Shown: one piece after another, positions 1 to 8,114 of the stretch
Numbering within the stretch: the stretch's first letter is position 1
Layout of the letters: every line of letters begins with the position of its first letter
Assembly: GCF_002291145.1 (NCBI RefSeq)
Contig: NZ_NTGE01000197.1
Span: 124,001 to 188,000, forward strand
Length of the DNA: 64,000 bases
Origin: Streptomyces sp. SA15
GTDB taxonomy: Bacteria > Actinomycetota > Actinomycetes > Streptomycetales > Streptomycetaceae
Direction of reading: 5' to 3'
The notes under the pieces: model-generated
Seen by the model: the letters and a program-made list of their open reading frames with translations, nothing else
The model's database searches: none
What the model was told of the DNA's origin: nothing
Translations under genes and position numbers: made by a program

Positions 1-85
1 GTAACTCCCGCTGATCCGGGGCGGGCCGCGATACGAGCGCGCCCCGCCCCCAACCCCACCCACTAGCGGAAGTTGCTCCTCAGCC

Positions 86-1258
86 ATGCGTCTGTACCTG
101 CTCGCCCTCAACCCGACGGACTCCGTCACCGAGGGCTTCCTGCCCGCCGCCGCCCGGCTGGGCCTGGACGTCACCGTCCTCACCGACCAGCCCGAGGCGC
201 ACCGCGCCACATACCCGGACGTCGAGATCCTCGAGTGCGACGTCCGTGACTTCCGGGCCGTGATCACCCGGGTCTCCACCCACCACCGGCCCGACGCCGT
301 CTTCACCAACAGCGACCACCTCCAGACCCAGGCCGCCCTGGCCGCCGCCTACTTCGGGCTCCCCCGCAAGGACTGGCGGGCCACGCTTCGCTGCAAGGAC
401 AAGGCCGAGATGCGCCGCCGGCTCGCCGCCGCCGGCGTGGACACCGTCTGGTCGGCCGAGCTCACGGCGCCGGCCGCGCTCGACGCCCCGTACCCCTGTG
501 TGCTCAAGCCGCGTGAGGGCGTGGCCAGCGAGGACGTGGTCCTCGTCGACACCGCGGAAGAACTGGTCGCCCGCTCGAAAGAGATCCTGGACCGGCGCCG
601 GGACGCCGTCCTGGTCGTCGAGGAGTACCTCCCCGGCGAGCTCTACACCCTGGAGACCCTCGGCGACGGACACGTCCGCCATGTCCTGGGCGGCTTCCTC
701 ACCGAGCTGTCTCCGCCGCCGTACTTCGTCGAGGAGCGCCTCACCTTCGTCCCGGCCCACCCGGAGCCGGTCGTCGCACAGGTCCTCGGGCAACTGGACG
801 CGCTGGGCGTCGGGTTCGGTGCCTGCCACACCGAGTTCGTGGTCCAGGACGGCCGGGCGCGGATCATCGAGGTCAACTACCGTGCCATCGGCGACCAGTG
901 CGATCTGCTGCTGGCCCGCCTGCTGGACCTCCCGCTCTTCGAGCACATCCTGCGCACCCACCTGGGCGAGCCGCTCCCCGCTGACCTGGGTGCCAAACGC
1001 GACGGCGCCGCCCGCCTGGAGTACCCGTGCGCCGACCGCGCCGGAACCCTCATCGACGCCCCGGCCGTGACCGAACTCACCGTCGGTGGCGTCCATCTGA
1101 CGTACCGTCCGATGCGCGAGCTGGGCGAGCGGCACGAGCTGTACCACACCAACCGGGACTACCTCGGCGTGCTGCGGGCCACCGGCACGGACCAGCCGAC
1201 GGTGGACCGGGTCACGGCCGAGTTCCTGGCCGCGCGGCGCTGGGAGATCCAGCCATGA
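86..1258 (+). CDS. ATP-grasp ligase of a siderophore operon
   Basis: This 390-residue protein has the layout of ATP-grasp carboxylate-amine/thiol ligases: an N-terminal pre-ATP-grasp region, then a nucleotide-binding domain with 'PCVLKPREGVAS' (about residues 137-148), 'VVEEYLPGE' and the metal-binding end 'RIIEVNYRAIGDQ' (about 258-270). Such enzymes activate a carboxylate as an acyl phosphate and join it to an amine. It is the first gene visible in a four-gene run; its TGA overlaps the next ATG (ATGA at 1255-1258), so translation is probably coupled. A GGAAG lies about 14 nt before the ATG, which is a weak ribosome site. With two IucA/IucC synthetases behind it, I infer it adds one amide bond of a carboxylate siderophore. 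The substrate cannot be told. Upstream genes of the cluster may lie outside the window. Confidence 0.85.
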   Translation: MRLYLLALNPTDSVTEGFLPAAARLGLDVTVLTDQPEAHRATYPDVEILECDVRDFRAVITRVSTHHRPDAVFTNSDHLQTQAALAAAYFGLPRKDWRATLRCKDKAEMRRRLAAAGVDTVWSAELTAPAALDAPYPCVLKPREGVASEDVVLVDTAEELVARSKEILDRRRDAVLVVEEYLPGELYTLETLGDGHVRHVLGGFLTELSPPPYFVEERLTFVPAHPEPVVAQVLGQLDALGVGFGACHTEFVVQDGRARIIEVNYRAIGDQCDLLLARLLDLPLFEHILRTHLGEPLPADLGAKRDGAARLEYPCADRAGTLIDAPAVTELTVGGVHLTYRPMRELGERHELYHTNRDYLGVLRATGTDQPTVDRVTAEFLAARRWEIQP

Positions 1259-2949
1259 CCACGCCGGACACCTCCGCGTCCCAGCTGCTCACCCGTGTGC
1301 TGAGCGCGCTCCTGCGCGAGGACGTCGTCGGGCTGAGGAGCCGGAACACGCTCGTGCACCGGCCGGACGGCGACTGGCTGCGGCTGCCGACACCGGAGGG
1401 CGACGCCCTGCTGCTGCCGGTCGCCGAGGACGGCTACCAGTGCGCGCACGCCGCCCGGCTGCCGCTCCTCGTCCGCGAGTCGGACGGCACGGCACTGACG
1501 TCGTACGAGAGTGTGCTCGACGCGCTGCGTGCGCTCGCCGAGCCCGAGGACCGGAGCGGCTTCGACGCGTTCGCCGAGGAGTGCCGCCAGACCCTGGCGA
1601 CGATGCGGCTGCATGCGGCGACGCGGGCGGAGGTGGCGGGAGTGTTGACCGCCCGGCACGGAGACGACCCGGCGCGCTGGAGCGGCCTCACCGGCGGGCC
1701 GGCGTACGACACGCTCGCCGCCCGGCTCGACCACCCCGTCTATCCGACCGCACGGGGCCGCTCGGGGCTCGGCGAGGAGCAACTTCGAGCGTACGCACCG
1801 GAGTTCCATCCCCGTTTCACTCTGCGCTGGCTCGCCGTGCCCCGGGACGCGGTCACCCTGACGGGCAAGTTTCCGGAGTTCTGGCCGACGTCCGAGACGC
1901 TCGGGCTGCCGGAGGTGCGGGACACCCATGTGGCCCTCCCCGTCCATCCGTTGACCGTCGACGCCCTGCGGGCCGCCGGCCTCCCGGACGGCTCCGTCCT
2001 CTCCGACCGGGCGTACCTGGACGTCTTACCGACGCTGTCGATGCGGACCGTGGCGACCATCGCGGATCCTTACGTGCACCTCAAACTCCCGTTGGCCACC
2101 GCGACGTTGGGGCTGCGCAACAAGCGGACCATCAAGCCCGGCACCCTCGTCGACGGTGCGGCCGGGCAGCGGCTGCTGGAGGCGGTACTCGCCCGTGAGA
2201 CCCGGTTCCGGGACTCGATCCTGCACGCCGACGAGACGACGTACGCGCACGCCGGGCACGAAATGCTAGCCGTCATGTGCCGCCGTTACCCGGCCGGGCT
2301 CGACGACGCGGTCGTCGTACCGATGGCGGCACTGCTCGCCGAAGCCCCGGACGGCCGGCCGGTCCTCGACCACCTCGCCGACCGCTTCTACGGCGGCGAC
2401 CCGCTCGCCCTGCTCGACGCCTGTCTGACGCTGCTGTTCGACTGGCAGACCACACTGTTCGGGTACGGCATCGCGCTGGAGTCGCACCAGCAGAACATCT
2501 CGCTGGTGCTGCGGCCGGGCGGTGTGCGGTTGCTCTTCAAGGACAACGACGGGCCGCGCATCAACACCGACCGGCTGGACACCGTACTGCCCGGGCCATG
2601 GGGCTTCGACGACGCGCGGGTCTTCGGCCGGGACGACGGGCCGGTCGCCGACCTGTTCGCCACGATCACCGTCCATCTGTGCGCGGGCGCCTACGCGTTC
2701 GGGCCGGCTCGGCACCGTCATGCGCTGCTGGGCCTCATACGTGACCGGCTGACGGAGGCGGTGGACCGGCTCGGCTCAGACGCGGGGGCGGAACTGCGCG
2801 CCCGCGTCCTGAACGCGCCACGGCTGCCGGTGAAGGCGATGGTCACCGCCGGGACGCTGCTGTCCAAGGAGCGATCGGGCGCGGCCGACATCAACAAGCA
2901 CTACACCACCGGCCCCAACTACCTGCTGCCCCCTGGGCGTTCGGCATGA
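1255..2949 (+). CDS. IucA/IucC-family NIS siderophore synthetase (first copy)
   Basis: This 564-residue protein belongs to the IucA/IucC family, which condenses citrate or related carboxylates with amines or alcohols through an acyl-adenylate, independently of NRPS. Supporting motifs are 'FHPRF', 'HPLTVDAL', 'PTLSMRTVA', 'HLKLPLATATLGLRNKR', 'ALESHQQNISLVL' and 'LLFKDNDGPRI'. An open frame continues upstream to 1027, but the start is taken as the ATG at 1255 because it overlaps the upstream stop (ATGA) and begins a typical N-terminus. Its own stop overlaps the third gene at 2946. Codon 258 (2026-2028) is TTA in the segment 'YLDVLPTLS'. In Streptomyces this codon is read only by the developmentally controlled bldA tRNA, so synthesis may depend on bldA. 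Substrate type is not predictable by eye. Confidence 0.93.
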   Translation: MTTPDTSASQLLTRVLSALLREDVVGLRSRNTLVHRPDGDWLRLPTPEGDALLLPVAEDGYQCAHAARLPLLVRESDGTALTSYESVLDALRALAEPEDRSGFDAFAEECRQTLATMRLHAATRAEVAGVLTARHGDDPARWSGLTGGPAYDTLAARLDHPVYPTARGRSGLGEEQLRAYAPEFHPRFTLRWLAVPRDAVTLTGKFPEFWPTSETLGLPEVRDTHVALPVHPLTVDALRAAGLPDGSVLSDRAYLDVLPTLSMRTVATIADPYVHLKLPLATATLGLRNKRTIKPGTLVDGAAGQRLLEAVLARETRFRDSILHADETTYAHAGHEMLAVMCRRYPAGLDDAVVVPMAALLAEAPDGRPVLDHLADRFYGGDPLALLDACLTLLFDWQTTLFGYGIALESHQQNISLVLRPGGVRLLFKDNDGPRINTDRLDTVLPGPWGFDDARVFGRDDGPVADLFATITVHLCAGAYAFGPARHRHALLGLIRDRLTEAVDRLGSDAGAELRARVLNAPRLPVKAMVTAGTLLSKERSGAADINKHYTTGPNYLLPPGRSA

Positions 2950-4832
2950 GTGCCGGGGCCCTGGACGCCGCGTCCCGCGTGCCGTCGGTGCCACTGCCGC
3001 CGTCACCGTCCTCGCGATCACTCTCCCCCACTGAAGTTCCGCACCCGCTGGAGCCCTTGATGCCCTCGCTGACCCTCCCCCAGACCTCGTCCGGGAGGAC
3101 CCCCATCTCGCTTCGCTCGCCCGGGAGCACCGCCGCCCCCGCCGACCTGCCCACCGCCGACGAGGTGGTGGCCCACACGCTCCTGAACTGTCTGCTGCGC
3201 GAGGTTTCGGGGCCCGAGCACCAGTCCGTCGTCAGCGACGGGCGACTGCTGCTGCGGCTGCCCCGTCGCGGAGTGCTGCTGCGCGTGGCCCTGCGCCGCA
3301 CCTCGCTGCTCGGTGCGCACCGGTTCACCGGCCCGGTGAGCGAGCAGCGCGACGGCGGCTGGCCCGAGGTCGACTGGCGGCGGCTGGCCGCGTACACGCA
3401 CGACGAGCTGTGGCTGCGCACCGGCGTGCGCAACGAGGAGTTCCTGGAGCAGATCGCCTCCAGCCACGAGGCGATCGCCACCGCCCTGTCCGCCGGGCGG
3501 GCCGACCGCGTCGCGGACGACCGGCTGTCGGCCTACCTCGCCTCCGAGCAGTCGCTGCTGTTCGGGCACCGCTTCCATCCCACCCCCAAGGCCCGCACCG
3601 GCGACCCGCGCGCGTGGTCCGCGTACGCGCCGGAGGCCGGGGCCGTCTTCCCGCTGCGGCACCTCGCCGTCCGCGCCCACCTGATCGCCGAGGAGTCCGC
3701 GGAGGCCGCCGCCACCGCCGCCCTGGACCGGCAGCGCCCGGACGCCCCCGACGGATTCCGGCTGCTGCCCGCCCACCCGTGGCAGTACGAGACGCTGCGC
3801 GAGCATCCGGCGCTGCGCGCGGCCCTCGCGAGCGGTGACGTGCTCGACCTCGGCCCGGGCGGACGGCCGTTCGCCGCCACCGCGTCCGTGCGCACCTTGT
3901 ACGACGGTGAGACGTTCCTGAAGTTCAGCCTGAACGTGCGGATCACCAACTGCCTGCGGAAGAACAGCAGTTATGAGCTGTCCGGCGCGGTAGCCCTCAC
4001 CCGCGCCCTGGCCCCGGCGCTCGCCGACCTGACCGAGCGCTACCCCGGCAGTGCCGTGCTCCGCGAGCCCGCCTACCGCACTCTCGCCCTGCCCGGCCCG
4101 GACGGGGCGCCGGACCGCGCGCTGTTCGAGGGCTTCGGCGTCATCGTCCGCGAAGGCCTGCCGCGCCGGCTCGCCCCGGGGACCACTCCCCTGCTCGCCG
4201 CCGCCGTCGCCGACGAGTACCCGACCGGCCCCGCCCACCTCTCCCGCCTCCTCGACGGCGCGGACGAGCGGGCGGCCCTCGACTGGTGGTCGGCGTACCT
4301 CGATCTGCTCGTCCCGCCCGTCCTGACCGCCTACTTCGACCACGGCCTGGTCCTGGAGCCGCACTTGCAGAACGTCCTGATCTGCGTCGACGGCGACGGC
4401 AGGCCCGCCCAGGTCCTCTTCCGCGACCTGGAGGGCACCAAGCTGGTGCCCGAGCACCACGCGGAGACCCTCGCCGCGCTGCCGCCCGAGGTCGCGGGCC
4501 CGCTGACGTACGACGCACAGCGCGGCTGGGACCGGGTCGTCTACTGCCTGCTGGTCAACCACGTCGCCGAGCTGCTCGCCGCCCTCGCCGACCTGTACCC
4601 GGGGGCGGAGGCCGCGCTGTGGGCGCGGGTGCGCGCCACGCTCCGGGCGTACACCGGCCCCCGCGGCTGTCCGCCCCGCCTGGCCGCCCTGCTCGCCGGG
4701 GTGCCCTTGCCCGCGAAGGCCAACCTGCTCACCCGCTGGGAGCGCAAGGCCGACCGCGAGGCCGGATACGTCCGGCTGCCGTCACCGCTCGCCGAGGACA
4801 TCCTGCGCGACCCGGCCGGGGATGCCCGATGA
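2946..4832 (+). CDS. IucA/IucC-family NIS siderophore synthetase (second copy)
   Basis: This 628-residue paralogue of the preceding synthetase carries the family landmarks 'GHRFHPTPKARTG' (about residues 208-220), 'LLPAHPWQYE', 'KFSLNVRITNCLRKNS' (about 326-341), 'LEPHLQNVLICV' and 'LFRDLEGTKL'. The first 60 or so residues are Ser/Pro-rich and not typical, so the true start could be one of the later in-frame ATGs (Met39, nt 3060). The annotated ATG at 2946 overlaps the previous stop. Two synthetases in one operon usually act in turn on the two arms of a citrate-type scaffold. The gene ends in an ATGA overlap with the decarboxylase gene. The product is cytoplasmic. Confidence 0.93.
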   Translation: MSAGALDAASRVPSVPLPPSPSSRSLSPTEVPHPLEPLMPSLTLPQTSSGRTPISLRSPGSTAAPADLPTADEVVAHTLLNCLLREVSGPEHQSVVSDGRLLLRLPRRGVLLRVALRRTSLLGAHRFTGPVSEQRDGGWPEVDWRRLAAYTHDELWLRTGVRNEEFLEQIASSHEAIATALSAGRADRVADDRLSAYLASEQSLLFGHRFHPTPKARTGDPRAWSAYAPEAGAVFPLRHLAVRAHLIAEESAEAAATAALDRQRPDAPDGFRLLPAHPWQYETLREHPALRAALASGDVLDLGPGGRPFAATASVRTLYDGETFLKFSLNVRITNCLRKNSSYELSGAVALTRALAPALADLTERYPGSAVLREPAYRTLALPGPDGAPDRALFEGFGVIVREGLPRRLAPGTTPLLAAAVADEYPTGPAHLSRLLDGADERAALDWWSAYLDLLVPPVLTAYFDHGLVLEPHLQNVLICVDGDGRPAQVLFRDLEGTKLVPEHHAETLAALPPEVAGPLTYDAQRGWDRVVYCLLVNHVAELLAALADLYPGAEAALWARVRATLRAYTGPRGCPPRLAALLAGVPLPAKANLLTRWERKADREAGYVRLPSPLAEDILRDPAGDAR

Positions 4833-6031
4833 CCGACCCGACCCCCGCGGTACGCGACCACGTCATGTCCCTGCTGGCCACCGAACTGCCCGCGTACGTC
4901 TACGACTTGACGGCACTGCGCACAGACGCCGCCGCCGTGCGCGACGCCCTGCCGGAGCGGGTCGAGCTGTACTACGCCGCCAAGGCCAACCCGGAGCCGG
5001 AGATCCTCACCGCGCTCGCACCGTACGTCGACGGCTACGAGGTCTCCTCGGGCGGCGAACTCGCCCATGTCGCCGAGGCGGTACCGGGCCGGCCGCTCGC
5101 TTTCGGCGGCCCCGGCAAGACGCCGGCCGAGCTGACGGCCGCGCTGGAGAGGGGAGTCGACCGCTTCCACGTCGAGAGCGGGCACGAGCTATGCATGCTG
5201 GCCGAGTTGGCGCGGCGCATCGCACCCGGGCGGCGGGTGGCGGTGCTGCCCCGGGTCAACCTGCCGGTCGCCGACGGGACGTTGGCGGGCAGCTCGCTGG
5301 CGATGGGCGGTCGGCCCGCGCCCTTCGGCATGGATCCCGCCCACGCCGTCGAAGCCGTCCGCGCGCTTACCGACGGAACGTATCCGCACCTCGAACTACG
5401 CGGAATCCACGCGCACTTGGCGAGTGGGCTGGAGGTGCCGGAGCAGCTGGAGGTGGCCGAGACCGTCGTCGCGTGGGCGACGGGCCTCGGCGTGCCGCTC
5501 GCCGAGGTGAACATCGGCGGCGGCATGACCGTCGACTACGCCCGCCCCGAGCACCGCTTCGGCTGGGCGGCGTACGGCAGCGGGCTCGCCCGGTTGACCG
5601 AGGCCCACCCTGGGCTGACGTTGCGCATCGAGCCGGGGCGGGCGCTGACGGCGTACTGCGGCTGGTACGCCACCGAGGTGCTGGACGTGAAGCACAGTCA
5701 CGGCGAGGAGTTCGCGGTCGTCCGGGGCGGCACCCACCACCTGCGGACCCCGGCGACGAAGGGGCACGACCAGCCCTGCTCGGTGCTGCCGGTGGACGCG
5801 TGGCCGCACCCCTGGCCGAGGCCGGGCGCCGAGGGGCGCAGGGTCACGCTGGCGGGGCAGCTGTGCACGCCGAAGGACATCCTGGCCCGGCGGGTGCCCG
5901 CGCCCGGGCTCAGGGCCGGTGACCGGGTGGTGTTCGCGCTGGCGGGTGCGTATGCGTGGAACATCTCCCACCACGACTTCCTGATGCACCCCAGGCCCGG
6001 CTTCCACTTCCTGGACACGCCGCCCGCATGA
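4829..6031 (+). CDS. PLP-dependent fold-III decarboxylase (DAP/Orn decarboxylase family) of the siderophore operon
   Basis: The 400-residue protein is an alanine-racemase-fold PLP decarboxylase. It shows the PLP-lysine motif 'YYAAKANPEPEIL' (Lys about residue 53), 'GYEVSSGGEL', 'RGIHAHLASG', the glycine loop 'NIGGGMTVDY', the phosphate-binding 'IEPGRAL' and the C-terminal 'GQLCTPKDIL' and 'AGAYAWNIS'. Relatives include lysA-type enzymes and SbnH, which decarboxylates an amino-acid-derived intermediate in staphyloferrin B assembly. I infer a similar role here: supplying a diamine or decarboxylating a citryl-amino acid intermediate. The start overlaps the second synthetase (ATGA). It is the last gene of the operon. 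No exporter or uptake gene follows, so those would have to lie upstream of the window or elsewhere. Confidence 0.9.
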   Translation: MTDPTPAVRDHVMSLLATELPAYVYDLTALRTDAAAVRDALPERVELYYAAKANPEPEILTALAPYVDGYEVSSGGELAHVAEAVPGRPLAFGGPGKTPAELTAALERGVDRFHVESGHELCMLAELARRIAPGRRVAVLPRVNLPVADGTLAGSSLAMGGRPAPFGMDPAHAVEAVRALTDGTYPHLELRGIHAHLASGLEVPEQLEVAETVVAWATGLGVPLAEVNIGGGMTVDYARPEHRFGWAAYGSGLARLTEAHPGLTLRIEPGRALTAYCGWYATEVLDVKHSHGEEFAVVRGGTHHLRTPATKGHDQPCSVLPVDAWPHPWPRPGAEGRRVTLAGQLCTPKDILARRVPAPGLRAGDRVVFALAGAYAWNISHHDFLMHPRPGFHFLDTPPA

Positions 6032-6199
6032 CGTGACACAGCATCGTTCGCGAGGGGTCGCGGTGACACCGGTGATGCCGGCGGCCGCCGCGCTTGCCGA
6101 GCCCGCCGGGGCGGAGGAGCCTCGAAGGGAGAGGCCCCTCGCGGCCCGTACCCCAGCGGCCCGCACCCCAGCGGGCCGCGGCCCTCGAAGGAGGTCACC
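6032..6199. repeat. Spacer with a short GC-rich tandem repeat
   Basis: The gap between the decarboxylase and the NTF2-like gene holds a 15-bp unit repeated directly (GCGGCCCGTACCCCA at 6141-6155 and GCGGCCCGCACCCCA at 6156-6170), followed by a third partial unit at 6171-6184. The string CCTCGAAGG occurs twice, near 6120 and 6184; the second copy runs into the strong ribosome site (GGAGG) of the next gene. No convincing coding content is seen. Confidence 0.55.
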
Positions 6200-6562
6200 A
6201 TGGGCACTGCGGCACGTCCCGGCTTCGACACGGAAACGCTGCGCCGGGGCATCGAAGGACAGGCGGAGACTCTTCTGTCGCTCTACGCGGACGACGCCGA
6301 ACTACGCGTCGTGGACCGCAACACCCAGCCGAGCCACCCCAAGGTCCTGCACGGCCGTGACGAGATCGGCGAGATGCTGAACGACGTCTACAGCCGCGAG
6401 ATGACGCACAAGCTGGAGCGGTGCGTCATCCAGGGCGACCAGGCCGCCTTCAGCGAGTCCTGCGAGTACCCGGACGGGGTCCGCGTCCTCGCCGAGTCGA
6501 TGGTGTCGCTGCGGAACGGCAAGATCGTCGACCAGACCCTCATCCAGGCCTGGGACGAGTAG
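6200..6562 (+). CDS. NTF2/SnoaL-like small protein
   Basis: The 120-residue protein has the shape of SnoaL/NTF2-like alpha+beta barrels: an N-terminal helix ('AETLLSLYADDAELRVVDRN'), a middle 'VLHGRDEIGEMLNDVY' segment typical of these folds, and a last strand pair ending 'KIVDQTLIQAW'. Family members are enzymes, epoxide hydrolases, ketosteroid isomerases or simply binding modules, so no reaction can be assigned. The ATG at 6200 has a strong ribosome site (AAGGAGG, about 6 nt upstream). It is monocistronic, followed by the decayed folD. Confidence 0.8.
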   Translation: MGTAARPGFDTETLRRGIEGQAETLLSLYADDAELRVVDRNTQPSHPKVLHGRDEIGEMLNDVYSREMTHKLERCVIQGDQAAFSESCEYPDGVRVLAESMVSLRNGKIVDQTLIQAWDE

Positions 6563-6649
6563 GAGGGACGACGCACCACCGGGCAGCGGCCCGCACCGTG
6601 GATGCCGTGCGCCTGGGCGATTCCGTTCGAACCCGCTCAGGAGTGGATC

Positions 6650-7115
6650 ATGTCTCAGGCCCGGCTCATGGACGGCACCGCGCTCGCCCGGCGGATGGTG
6701 GAGGAGACCGCCGAGCGGGCGGCCGACCTCACGGGGCGCACCAGGCAGGGCGCCTTGCCGCAGCGCGATCCTGGACAAGCCGGTCGGCATGCTGCTGCTC
6801 GCCCGCGACGCGACGGTGACCTACTGCCACTCCCGTACCCAGGACCTGTCGGCGGCCGTCCGCGAGGCGGACATCGTGGTCGCCGCCGTGGGGCTTGCCG
6901 CGGCTGATCCGGGGCAGGACATCAAGCCCGGCGCCGTCGTGATCGACGCCGGCTACAACCCCGGCACCATCGGCGACGTCGACTTCGACTCCGCCGTGGA
7001 GCGGGCCTCGCTGATCACGCCGGTGCCGGGCGGCGTCGGCCCGATGACCATCGCCACGCTGCTGGAACAGACCGTGGACGCCGCTGCCCGGCAACTCGGG
7101 GCGCTCGGGGTGTGA
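6650..7115 (+). pseudogene. folD: folD remnant (methylenetetrahydrofolate dehydrogenase/cyclohydrolase), internally deleted and frameshifted
   Basis: Intact FolD proteins are about 285 residues. Here an N-terminal piece starts at ATG 6650 with a ribosome site (AGGAG) and reads 'ARLMDGTALARRMVEETAE', then the frame is lost near 6765. The C-terminal NADP-binding half continues in another frame from about 6770 ('LDKPVGMLLLARDATVTYCH', 'READIVVAAVG', 'PGAVVIDAGYNPG') and ends with the conserved 'PVPGGVGPMTIATLLEQT' before the stop at 7115. The catalytic centre (the Lys and Tyr region of the N-terminal half) is missing, roughly 110-130 residues. The protein cannot be functional. A housekeeping folD presumably exists elsewhere. 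Confidence 0.88.
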
Positions 7116-7218
7116 TCAGCGCAGCCAGATCAGGGTTTCCGATCCCTCGCGGCGAGGACGGCGTCGCTCCGATGGTGGACGCGGTGAGACGGCTCGGGGG
7201 TCAGGGACCGGCCGGCGA

Positions 7219-7920
7219 TCAAACCGGAGCCGCGGGGCTCGGCAGGCCGTCCCCGCCCTGGGAAACGCCCGGTTCCCAGCCTGCCGGCCGCAGAATTCCC
7301 AGCAGCTGCCGGACCAGTTCGTCGACGACCTCGTCCAGCGTCGCGTCCACCCACCCGGCGTTCCAGTCGTGCAGCAGGCCGTTGACACTGCCGATGAACG
7401 CCGCGGCGGCGATCCGGTAGTCGCGCGGCACCGCCTCCCCGCGCGCCACGGCCGCCTCCGCCTCGGCGCACACCAGGTTCACCCAGCGGGAGCGGCGGGC
7501 CAGCCGCTGCTCCTCCAGGCGTGGGCTGACGCCGATGATCTCGACGAAGGTGATGCGCACGCGGCGCGGATCGCCGGAGACGTTCGCGGCGTAGGCGCGG
7601 AAGAGCGCGGCGACGCGTTCGGCGAGGGGCAGGTGCTCCGCGCCGGCCACGGCGGCCAGGACCGCCTCCTCTGCCCAGGCGTTGACCTGGAGGTGCAGGG
7701 CGGCCAGCACGTCCTCGAGGGTGCGGAACTCCTCGTAGAACTGACGGGTCGACAGGCCCGCGGCCTCGCTGAGCGCGGCAACGGTGGTGGCACGGTAGCC
7801 CGGGGTGTCCCCGAACAGTTGGAGCGCCGCGTCGAGGAAACGGCGGCGCCGCTCCGCCTGCCGTTCCTCGGCCGACTTTCCGCCGTACCGGCCGGTCGGC
7901 GCCTTGAGTCTGCCCGTCAC
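7219..7920 (-). CDS. TetR-family transcriptional regulator
   Basis: The 233-residue product has an N-terminal helix-turn-helix of TetR type: 'RRRRFLDAALQLFGD' then 'YRATTVAALSEAAGLSTRQFYEEFRTLEDVLAAL' (about residues 24-75), followed by a helical ligand-binding domain. The frame is open up to 8094, but the GTG at 7920 is chosen because it has a GGGAG ribosome site about 8 nt upstream and gives a normal-length TetR N-terminus. It is divergent from the secreted beta-propeller gene; a perfect inverted repeat between them (8011-8026) is the likely operator. I infer that it represses that gene and itself. The ligand is unknown. Confidence 0.92.
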   Translation of the reverse strand: MTGRLKAPTGRYGGKSAEERQAERRRRFLDAALQLFGDTPGYRATTVAALSEAAGLSTRQFYEEFRTLEDVLAALHLQVNAWAEEAVLAAVAGAEHLPLAERVAALFRAYAANVSGDPRRVRITFVEIIGVSPRLEEQRLARRSRWVNLVCAEAEAAVARGEAVPRDYRIAAAAFIGSVNGLLHDWNAGWVDATLDEVVDELVRQLLGILRPAGWEPGVSQGGDGLPSPAAPV

Positions 7921-8010
7921 CGATTCTCCCAACTTCCGCTCCACCGTACGACGATCCGCCCCGCGCCAATTTTGTCGTGTACGCAGTCTTGTGGAGAAGG
8001 CCGACCCTTC

Positions 8011-8055
8011 CTTACTTTGCAGTAAGTTGACTCTGAATCCAAGCGTGTTCAGATT
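8011..8055 (+). promoter_or_regulatory. TetR-type operator and candidate promoter
   Basis: CTTACT-TTGC-AGTAAG (8011-8026) is a perfect 6-bp inverted repeat in the 194-nt gap between the divergent tetR and beta-propeller genes. It abuts a possible -35 TTGACT (8027-8032) with CAGATT (8050-8055) 17 nt later, which fits the loose xAnnnT -10. A second imperfect symmetry, GAATC with GATTC 12 nt apart, lies at 8035-8056. The position suggests a repressor site blocking RNA polymerase. The pairing with this TetR is inferred from position only. Confidence 0.6.
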
Positions 8056-8114
8056 CGCCGCTTTGTTTTGGCATGTCCTACTCACGAACCCCACCCGCAG
8101 AGGAGAGAGCAGTC

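Noticed and set aside
1..85. Iron box (DmdR-type) upstream of the siderophore operon
   Set aside because: The visible 85 nt contain no TTAGGTTAGGCTCACCTAA-like palindrome; the true promoter may be upstream of the window.
1027..1254. Upstream extension of the first IucA/IucC reading frame
   Set aside because: It overlaps the ATP-grasp gene in another frame, is Arg/Pro-rich like a shadow frame, and the ATG at 1255 gives a clean ATGA coupling.
86..6031. NRPS or aerobactin cluster
   Set aside because: There is no NRPS module, lysine monooxygenase or acetyltransferase; the operon is NIS-type with a decarboxylase.
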